This document shows positions 58,332 through 64,000 of a stretch of 64,000 nucleotides of DNA, one piece after another (the first letter of the stretch is position 1; each line of letters begins with the position of its first letter). The DNA is from Diacronema lutheri (Eukaryota > Haptophyta > Pavlovophyceae > Pavlovales > Pavlovaceae): NCBI GenBank assembly GCA_019448385.1, contig JAGTXO010000001.1, positions 1,116,001 through 1,180,000 on the forward strand, written 5' to 3'. The position numbers and the translations under genes were made by a program. The notes under the pieces were generated by a model that ran no database searches, was not told the origin of the DNA, and saw only the letters and a list, made by a program, of their open reading frames with translations.

Positions 58332-58341
58332 TCTGATCTGA
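57586..58341 (+). CDS. RRP15: RRP15-like ribosomal RNA processing protein
   Basis: A 251-residue protein. The key family block is LMRQIATRGVVRLFNAVQQAQ, nearly identical to the RRP15 signature, preceded by a basic helical stretch (LAKRKRVELRLAQQRRRAAEE, RVKRERKRRG) and followed by LSKDAFMDLLKRAP, which corresponds to the family's C-terminal conserved helix. The tail is acidic and ends in a run of ten Asp. Family members act in the nucleolus on 60S and 40S pre-rRNA. The ATG at 57586 is chosen because upstream in-frame codons fall in the divergent promoter. Its last codons and 3' flank are duplicated in inverted orientation about 110 bp downstream. Confidence 0.85.
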
Positions 58342-58430
58342 TGACGTGAGCAGCCCCGCACATTCATGTTGTCATTGGCGGCGAACTTGACGGGCGACTT
58401 TCATCTGGGCGTAAGGTTGCTGACACGCGG

Positions 58431-58466
<36 letters not shown>

Positions 58467-58520
58467 CTGCTCACGTCCTCAGATCAGATCATCGTCGTCG
58501 TCGTCATCGTCGTCGTAGGC
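58309..58520. repeat. Inverted duplication of the RRP15 3' end around a G33 tract
   Basis: The RRP15 terminus (GACGAC run, GATCTGATCTGATGACGTG, AGCAGCCCC, about 58309-58357) recurs as a near-perfect reverse complement at about 58463-58520. The loop between them ends in a run of 33 G (58434-58466) directly abutting the right arm. Transcription from either side would give a long hairpin between two convergent genes. It could also be an assembly or template-switch artefact. Confidence 0.85.
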
Positions 58521-58539
58521 GCAGCGCCTCGCCGATCAC
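58342..58539. other. Convergent intergenic space (RRP15 / plastid-type protein)
   Basis: It contains the G33 tract and the right arm of the inverted RRP15 duplication, plus ordinary-looking sequence (TTGTCATTGGCGGCG and nearby) between 58358 and 58430. No gene is visible. Confidence 0.6.
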
Positions 58540-59073
58540 TCACGAGCAGCGCGCACCCTCGCTCGGCACCGCGTTCGGGATGCTGCCATAGTCGACGACG
58601 GTCAGCCCGGCGATCACAATGCCTGCGAGCGCGGCCAGGTATGCGAGGCCTTCCGCCGCACCGAGCAGGCCGAACGGGCCGGCGGGCAGCCCCTTGCCCG
58701 TCTGCACCTTCGTGGCGACCGACCAGCCGATCAGCGCGACGATCGCGAGGTAAGAGAGGCCCTCCACGGCGCCGTACAGACCTCCTGGACCCGCGGGCAG
58801 GCCGCAGCCCGTCGTCTTGAGGGTGAATTCGGAGACGAAGCACACGAGCGAAGCGAAGACGCCAAGCGCGCCAAGCGCGGCCGCGGGCGCGCCGCCATCG
58901 TCCGCGCCGTTGAGCAATACGGCCGAGCGCGCGGGGCGCGGCGGCGTGCGCACGGGGTGCGCGACGGCTGCGCTCGAGCGAACCGCCGACGCGCGCCGCA
59001 GGCTCAGCCCCGGCCTCTGGAACGCGAGCGTCGGCGTTGCGGCCAGCAGGAGGAGCGCAAGCATGCGCGACAT
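58540..59073 (-). CDS. Plastid-type membrane protein with duplicated GLPAGP module
   Basis: A 177-residue protein. The N-terminus MSRMLALLLLAATPTLA-FQRP is a signal peptide with an Ala-Phe junction, then a Ser/Arg-rich stretch, as in bipartite presequences of secondary plastids. Three hydrophobic segments follow. Two copies of a module (GLPAGPGGLYGAVEGLSYLA and GLPAGPFGLLGAAEGLAYLA) show an internal duplication, and the C-terminus ends DYGSIPNAVPSEGARCS. Proteins with this GLPAGP-GLxGAxEGLSYL pattern are, from memory, common in diatoms and haptophytes but uncharacterised. Thylakoid or envelope location is inferred. Its start lies 16 bp from that of the next gene. Confidence 0.75.
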   Translation of the reverse strand: MSRMLALLLLAATPTLAFQRPGLSLRRASAVRSSAAVAHPVRTPPRPARSAVLLNGADDGGAPAAALGALGVFASLVCFVSEFTLKTTGCGLPAGPGGLYGAVEGLSYLAIVALIGWSVATKVQTGKGLPAGPFGLLGAAEGLAYLAALAGIVIAGLTVVDYGSIPNAVPSEGARCS

Positions 59074-59089
59074 TTTCGTCCAGTTTTGA
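59074..59089. promoter_or_regulatory. 16-bp gap between two divergent start codons
   Basis: The plastid-type protein (ATG 59073, minus) and the PH-like protein (ATG 59090, plus) start only 16 bp apart. Each 5' UTR must lie within the other's coding region, unless the PH gene really starts at ATG 59207. Confidence 0.5.
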
Positions 59090-60304
59090 ATGGCGGGAGT
59101 CTACGGGCGCGGCTCTCGCCAGACGGCCAGCCAGCCGTGGCCGCACTTCGCGCCGCCGCGCGAGGTGCTGCGCGCCGTCTGGCCCAACATTCCCGAGGCT
59201 GCGCTCATGAGCAAAGCACCGCCACCAGCACCGCCATCGGAGGCCAGCGGCGACGGCGACGCGCTCGGCGAGGAGCAGCTGCGCGGCATTGGCGCGTCGG
59301 GCGACGCGCCGCTTTCACCGCCAGCGCGCTCGCCCGCGCGCAGCGGTGGCGAGCTGCAGGTGCCTGGCGCGATGCTGACTGCACCCTCCGTTGTGGTCGA
59401 CAGCCCACCGCGCGACGCCGCCGCTTCCTCGCCCGAGCCAGTTGGGCCGCACGGCGCGCGCGTACGTGAGGCCGCCACCACGCCGGGCGCGTTCGCGCGC
59501 TCGCCGCGCGCGGCCGCGGCCACAGCCGTCGCGTCATGCGGCGGCGGCTCGACCGCTCTGAGCCCGAGCGCGGCGTTGCATTCGGCGTCGGTGCAGGCGC
59601 AGCCTCGCGCCGCAGCCTCGCTCGACGTGCGCCTAATCGACGCGCGTGAGAAGCGGCGGCAGGCGGAGCGCGTCGCGCTCATGCGGGCGGGCTCTGTGGT
59701 TTTCAAGTACCAGCGCGGCGAGGGTGGATTGAGTGCGCGCCTCTTCGCGCCGCGCGGCGAGAAGCGGCGCGAGGAGCGGCTCCTCCGCCTCTCGGCCGAC
59801 GGGGGCGAGCTGCTCTGGGCGAAGCCGCGCTCTGGCGGCGGCGCGAGCAAGCTGCGGCTCACGCACATCGTCGGTGTCGAGCATGGGCACGACACCGAGC
59901 TCTTCATGCAGATGCTCATTGTGCCGGACGCCGCCGAGCTCTGCTTCTCGCTCGTGACTGCAAAGCGCACCTACTCGTTTGCGGCGCTGACGGTCACGCA
60001 GGCCGAGGCGTGGGTCGTCGGCTTGTCCGTGCTGCGCCAGCTGCCGATGCGCCGCCGCGGCAACTTTTTGTGGAACGAGCTGCGGCTACGCACGCGCGCC
60101 GAGGCGGAGGGCACGGGTCTTGGCGCGCTGCTTCCGCGCATCGCGCGCGAGCTCGACGAGAGCAGGCAGGAGCGCACGGCCGCGTCGGCCGCGCCGACAC
60201 CAAGCAACAGGAGCGAGGCAGATTCAGTGGCCGCATCGCGCCGCACCTTCACCGCGCCGCGGCCGAGCGCCGGCGGGTCGCCGGCCATCGTCGGCTCTGT
60301 GTGA
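59090..60304 (+). CDS. PH-like domain protein
   Basis: A 404-residue protein. The first 190 residues are low-complexity, Ala/Pro/Ser-rich. The region about 59680-60050 reads as a pleckstrin-homology-type fold: AGSVVFKYQRGE, RLLRLSADGGELLWAKPR, KLRLTHIVGVEHG, LCFSLVTAKRTYSFAALT and a closing helix QAEAWVVGLSVL with the diagnostic Trp. The pattern is closest to PH domains of phospholipase C and of plant RCC1/FYVE proteins. Phosphoinositide or membrane binding is inferred. The N-terminal start is uncertain; ATG 59207 is the alternative. It is followed in tandem, 81 bp on, by the cyclic-nucleotide-binding-like gene. Confidence 0.65.
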   Translation: MAGVYGRGSRQTASQPWPHFAPPREVLRAVWPNIPEAALMSKAPPPAPPSEASGDGDALGEEQLRGIGASGDAPLSPPARSPARSGGELQVPGAMLTAPSVVVDSPPRDAAASSPEPVGPHGARVREAATTPGAFARSPRAAAATAVASCGGGSTALSPSAALHSASVQAQPRAAASLDVRLIDAREKRRQAERVALMRAGSVVFKYQRGEGGLSARLFAPRGEKRREERLLRLSADGGELLWAKPRSGGGASKLRLTHIVGVEHGHDTELFMQMLIVPDAAELCFSLVTAKRTYSFAALTVTQAEAWVVGLSVLRQLPMRRRGNFLWNELRLRTRAEAEGTGLGALLPRIARELDESRQERTAASAAPTPSNRSEADSVAASRRTFTAPRPSAGGSPAIVGSV

Positions 60305-60385
60305 TCACACGTCGCGAGTCGCGTCGCGACGGTTAGTAGGCGTCTCTCTGTATGACAGTCTGCGGCCGGTGAAACGATTTTCGGG

Positions 60386-63300
60386 ATGGGCCCGCGCGGC
60401 AGACGGCGCGTGCCGCAGTTATTGGTGGTGCAGCACCCGGAGGGGCTAGGGAGCACCTTCCAGGTGGGCGTCAACGTGCTCGAACCTCTCGGCAAGGGGC
60501 TGTCCGAGCGCCACGGCCGCCGCGAGACCGCACTCCTCCTACGCGCGACGCTCGCACTACCGGCCCTCGCCGAGATGCGGCAGCGCGTCGGTGCCGATGT
60601 ATGGGAGCCGCTGCACGCCGAGCTGTGCGCGTGCGCGCGCGCGCGGCTCGTCGAGCCGGGCGAGCTGCTTGTTGCCAGCTTCCGCGACCTCACTGATTCT
60701 TTCTTCCTCATCCTGAGCGGTTCGGCGACGGTGCTGCCACTGCCGACCCTGCGCGCGCGCGGCGCGCCGGCAGTGGCCGACCCGCCGACGCTCGGCGTGC
60801 TCGGCGCGGGCGCGTGCGTGACGGACGCTACGCAGCTGTGGCTCTCGCCGCTTGCAGCGGGCGTCAAGGCGCTCACGAAGCTATCGCTCCTCGCGGTGCC
60901 CAACGCGCTGCACTCGTCGAGCACGTTCAAGCGCGAGTACCTCGCCTCGCTGCACGAGCGGTTCGCGTACGCGCACACGCTGCCGCTGCTGCGCGAGTGC
61001 GTGCTGCTCAAGCCGCTGCTCATGGGCGCGCAGCTCCGTCGCGTGCGCGCCGGCCAGACCGTCGCCTGGCAAGGCGACCCATGCCACGGCCTCGCGCTTG
61101 TGATCGCGGGCAGCGTGAGCGTGAGCATGACGCTCGAGCGACGCGACGTTGCGCCACCAGAATGGGCGCGGCCAAAGGAGGAGCGACGGGACATCTCGCT
61201 GCGCAGGGGCGACGTGGCCCCAGCCGGCGCGAACGGCCTTCCGCTCGAGTCGGTCAAGCTCGCGAACGTCGGCCCCGCGCAGCTGCTGAGCGTGATCGAC
61301 GTCTTCGTGCCTATCATCGAGCAGGCCAAGCGCGAGAGGCGGCAGCAGTCGCACGGCTTCGACGTGGGCGGCGAGGCGCGCGAAGTGGCGGCGCCGACGC
61401 ACTCGGCATCCATTGAGGCGACAGTCGCGACAATGCTCCTCTTCATGCCCACCGAAACCGTGCTGCGCCATGCGGGCAGACCGCTGCTCTCAGAATTGCT
61501 CCGTCAGGCCGAGGAGAGGCGGCTGCTGCGCGCGGCGCTGCTCAAGGCGCGCGCGCTCGGGCGCTTTGAGGCGAGCTGGGCGCAAGAGATGCGCTCGATC
61601 TACACGCACGCCCTCGGCGACGAGAAGCCCGCGCGCGCGGCCACCAAGCCCGTCAGCCCGACGCGCGTGGCCGGCAGCGCGCGCGCGCAGCAACAGCCGC
61701 AGCCGCAGTGGCCGCTACCGCAGCTGGGTGACGTCACTGCCGATGCGGGCGGTGGGTACGACGGCGCACGCGCGCTGAGCTCCGCCGCGCTCGAGCTCGA
61801 GCGCGAGCGGCGGCTGCAGCGTTCCGACGTTCTCCGACTTCCCACCATCCTGTCCGGGAGAAGAGCGCGCGCCGCGCGGCACGACGGGCTGTGGCGCTCG
61901 CTGCCGCTGCCGCCCGCGCTCGAGGCCGCCGCGCGCGACTCGCCGCCGCTCGAGCAGCCGCGCGAGGCGCTCGTGCACGCGCGCCGCGCGCCGCGCACGT
62001 CCGACGCGCTCGCACGCAACGCAGACGGTGATGCGCTCGAAGCTCGTGGCGCGGCGACCCGCTGGCTCAATCAGGCGATGCAGCTGCAGCTCGTGCATGC
62101 GAGGGCCATCGGCAGGGCGGCGATGGAGACGCAGCGCGGCGCAGCCGACGAGCGCGCGGACGCGAGCGCGCGCGCGGGCGCGGGTACGGACGCGGGCGCG
62201 GGTACGGACGCGGGCGCGGGTACGGACGCGGGCGCGGGTACGGACGCGGGCGTGGGTACGGACACTGGCCCGAATGCGCCTGCCGCCGACGCGCATATCG
62301 CCTCGGCATCCGACGAGCTGCATATCGCCTCGGCATCCGACGAGCTGCATATCGCCTCGGCATCCGACGAGCTGCATATCGCCTCGGCATCCGACGAGCT
62401 GCATATCGCCTCAGCATCCGACGAGCTGGCCAAGCTCGCGCAGCTCGCACACGGCGCGCACGCGGCGACCGCTGCACGAAGCGGCGGCGAGGACGCGCCC
62501 GCAGCCGATGTGCAGCTCAGCGCGCGCGCGCAGGTGCACGCGTTGATTCAAGCGCCGGCGGCGGACGAGACGCCAACGGCAGCTGACGCGGCTGGGCTCG
62601 TCGATTTTGACGCGCGCCGAGCAGACGCGGATGGCGCGTGTGCGCTTCAATCGCCCGGCTCGTCGCCCACGCGAGGTGAGCCGGTCGCACCCGCCACGGA
62701 GCACGCGGTATGCGCAGCCGCACAGCAACCTCAAGTCGCCGCGTCCTCGGCGCCCCCATCGCCCGGCGCGAGCTCAGAGGTGGGCGGCGCCGCCGAGCGT
62801 CAAAGCGCGCTGCCCAGATCGCCGATGCGCTCGCCCGTTGCCGCTCGGGCGCATGTGGCGTCGCCCTCGCGCGCCCACGCCACCGGCACCCCGCTCGGCG
62901 CGCTTGCCGCGCCGGCGCGCCCTGCGCTCGGCGGAAGCACTGTGAGCTCGCCCAGGCGCAAGCAGCGGGACGGGGGCGAGGGTGGCAACGCATCGCACGA
63001 CCTGTTTGGCGCAAGGCGGCGCCGGTCGTCGGTCCAACGCGAGGCCGACCAGGCGGCGGCCATCGCGGCGCCCGCCGCGCTCCGCACCGACGAGGCGCAG
63101 CGCCTGGTCGAGGAGCGATTCATTCTGCACAGCGCGCTGCGTGGATCGTCGCCGCCCGCCGTGCGTGCCGACATCTCCGCCTACTACAGTCTCATGTGCC
63201 GCTCAGAGTATGCGAACTCGACGCCCAGCGCAGGTGTGCGCCATGCGCTGCGCCAGCGCGCGCCCGCGCTGAGCCGCGCGTGCGGCCATGCGTGGCCCCG

Positions 63301-64000
63301 CGCGGCTTCGTCGCCGCCGCGTACGCCCGTCTCTTCACGCGTCGCGCGCACGCCCTCGACCCGCGTGGCCGCCGCGCGCTCAGGCCGCGCAGCCGAGGCG
63401 CGCGCGGCGGTCATCGCGGCACCGGCCTCGGCCGGCACGGCGCGCGAGGCCACGGCCGTGCGCGCGCGCGACAGCACGTCGGTGGCTCTTGGCGCCGATC
63501 GGTCGCTCGGCGCGAGCCGGACTGACTCGGCGGCGTCCGGCAGCGCACGGCGCCTCGGCCAAGCGGCGTGCGCGCGCGCGGGCGGCAGCGCAGGCTCGCG
63601 CAGCACGGGTGTTGCGGGCGAAGCGTCCAGCGGCGCGCACACCCTCCTCCCCGCCGCGCGCGGCTCGCGCTCCGGCGCGGCGTCGCCCGTCGCGCAGCCC
63701 TCGCCGCGCGCGCGAGCGGAGCAGCCGCACGCGCCGAGTTTGGCCGTACCGCCGCCCGTGCCCGCCGAGCTGAGCTCCGTGCTGTACGAGGCGATGAGAC
63801 TGAGGCTCAAGCAGCCGCCGCATGGCCCGACTGGCGCCGCCTCGGAGCCCGACGACGGCGACGACGACGTGGCACAGCTCGGCGCGAGCGCCATCGACCG
63901 AGAGCGCACGTTCGACCTTCTCGCAGCGTCGCTCGTCGCCGAGGCGAACGCGCGCGCGCGGGGGCTGGGCAGTGGCGGCACCGACGAAATGATGCGTGCC
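60386..64000 (+). CDS. Cyclic-nucleotide-binding-like protein, 3' end outside window
   Basis: An open frame of 1205 codons from ATG 60386 to the window edge without a stop. Two CNB-type beta-roll segments are visible: residues about 85-120 (LVEPGELLVASFRDLTDSFFLILSGSATV) and about 205-250 (LRRVRAGQTVAWQGDPCHGLALVIAGSVSVS). Neither is followed by a convincing phosphate-binding cassette (Gly-Glu ... Arg-Ala), so nucleotide binding may be lost. Charged helical stretches follow (RQAEERRLLRAALLKARALG). The rest is low-complexity, including two coding minisatellites. Role unknown; a scaffold or regulatory protein is likely. Further introns cannot be excluded in the low-complexity part. Confidence 0.65.
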   Translation, partial: MGPRGRRRVPQLLVVQHPEGLGSTFQVGVNVLEPLGKGLSERHGRRETALLLRATLALPALAEMRQRVGADVWEPLHAELCACARARLVEPGELLVASFRDLTDSFFLILSGSATVLPLPTLRARGAPAVADPPTLGVLGAGACVTDATQLWLSPLAAGVKALTKLSLLAVPNALHSSSTFKREYLASLHERFAYAHTLPLLRECVLLKPLLMGAQLRRVRAGQTVAWQGDPCHGLALVIAGSVSVSMTLERRDVAPPEWARPKEERRDISLRRGDVAPAGANGLPLESVKLANVGPAQLLSVIDVFVPIIEQAKRERRQQSHGFDVGGEAREVAAPTHSASIEATVATMLLFMPTETVLRHAGRPLLSELLRQAEERRLLRAALLKARALGRFEASWAQEMRSIYTHALGDEKPARAATKPVSPTRVAGSARAQQQPQPQWPLPQLGDVTADAGGGYDGARALSSAALELERERRLQRSDVLRLPTILSGRRARAARHDGLWRSLPLPPALEAAARDSPPLEQPREALVHARRAPRTSDALARNADGDALEARGAATRWLNQAMQLQLVHARAIGRAAMETQRGAADERADASARAGAGTDAGAGTDAGAGTDAGAGTDAGVGTDTGPNAPAADAHIASASDELHIASASDELHIASASDELHIASASDELHIASASDELAKLAQLAHGAHAATAARSGGEDAPAADVQLSARAQVHALIQAPAADETPTAADAAGLVDFDARRADADGACALQSPGSSPTRGEPVAPATEHAVCAAAQQPQVAASSAPPSPGASSEVGGAAERQSALPRSPMRSPVAARAHVASPSRAHATGTPLGALAAPARPALGGSTVSSPRRKQRDGGEGGNASHDLFGARRRRSSVQREADQAAAIAAPAALRTDEAQRLVEERFILHSALRGSSPPAVRADISAYYSLMCRSEYANSTPSAGVRHALRQRAPALSRACGHAWPRAASSPPRTPVSSRVARTPSTRVAAARSGRAAEARAAVIAAPASAGTAREATAVRARDSTSVALGADRSLGASRTDSAASGSARRLGQAACARAGGSAGSRSTGVAGEASSGAHTLLPAARGSRSGAASPVAQPSPRARAEQPHAPSLAVPPPVPAELSSVLYEAMRLRLKQPPHGPTGAASEPDDGDDDVAQLGASAIDRERTFDLLAASLVAEANARARGLGSGGTDEMMRA
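62166..62270. repeat. 18-bp coding minisatellite (GAGTDA unit)
   Basis: About five tandem copies of an 18-bp unit (GCGGGTACGGACGCGGGC) code for the hexapeptide AGAGTD in the CNB-like protein. The last copies diverge (Val and Thr variants). Confidence 0.92.
62291..62430. repeat. 27-bp coding minisatellite (HIASASDEL unit)
   Basis: Five nearly identical copies of a 27-bp unit (CATATCGCCTCGGCATCCGA core) code for the nonapeptide HIASASDEL. Copies differ by one base, which implies recent expansion. The array keeps the reading frame. Confidence 0.95.

Noticed and set aside
1-64000. CRISPR array, rRNA or tRNA genes
   Set aside because: The tandem repeats seen have no spacers; no rRNA signature and no convincing tRNA A/B-box pair were found by eye on either strand.

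Overview
This is a nuclear window from a very GC-rich eukaryote. Genes carry short GT-AG introns (about 76-293 bp, donors often GTGCGC, acceptors CGCAG) and at least one GC-AG intron. The content includes RPN8, RRP15, REV7/MAD2B, a selenoprotein O and several TRP channels. A small membrane protein at 58540-59073 starts with a signal peptide that breaks at an Ala-Phe motif, as in secondary-plastid precursors. I infer a marine secondary-plastid alga, most likely a haptophyte (pavlovophyte-like GC content). The species is not determined.

Layout. 0.2-11.5 kb: two TRPM-like channels in an inverted tail-to-tail pair whose stop codons overlap, then REV7 head-to-head with the second one. 11.5-23.3 kb: an accessory stretch with a multiply frameshifted unknown gene, a palindrome of about 870 bp carrying telomere-like repeats, an orphan membrane exon, a frameshifted PIF1-type helicase with a virus-like N-terminus, a four-exon USP-like deubiquitinase, and most of the window's long G/C homopolymers. 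23.3-42.2 kb: one giant three-exon gene model (6213 codons). It carries two Ulp1/C48-type cysteine peptidase signatures plus several degenerate ones, a YqaJ-type PD-(D/E)XK exonuclease, a chromodomain and, at its C-terminus, a Fanzor (eukaryotic TnpB-like RuvC nuclease). 42.6-64 kb: a dense host region with strictly alternating strands: RPN8(-), SulP-like transporter(+), selenoprotein O(-), WD40-TRP channel(+), a membrane-anchored Cys/His protein(-), RRP15(+), plastid-type protein(-), a PH-like protein(+), and a cyclic-nucleotide-binding-like protein(+) that runs off the end.

How it fits together. The host genes are mostly head-to-head pairs with 16-194 bp between start codons, so shared bidirectional promoters are likely. 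The 11.5-42.6 kb block sits between two such housekeeping segments and looks like an island of mobile or viral origin: protease, recombination nuclease, chromatin reader and RNA-guided-type nuclease in one transcript, beside a PIF1-like helicase and a deubiquitinase-like gene. That island, and the chromodomain-Fanzor-YqaJ-C48 fusion in particular, is the best candidate for an undescribed system. In this GC content long ORFs occur by chance on both strands, so calls rest on motifs, paralogue alignment and phase-consistent splice sites, not on ORF length.
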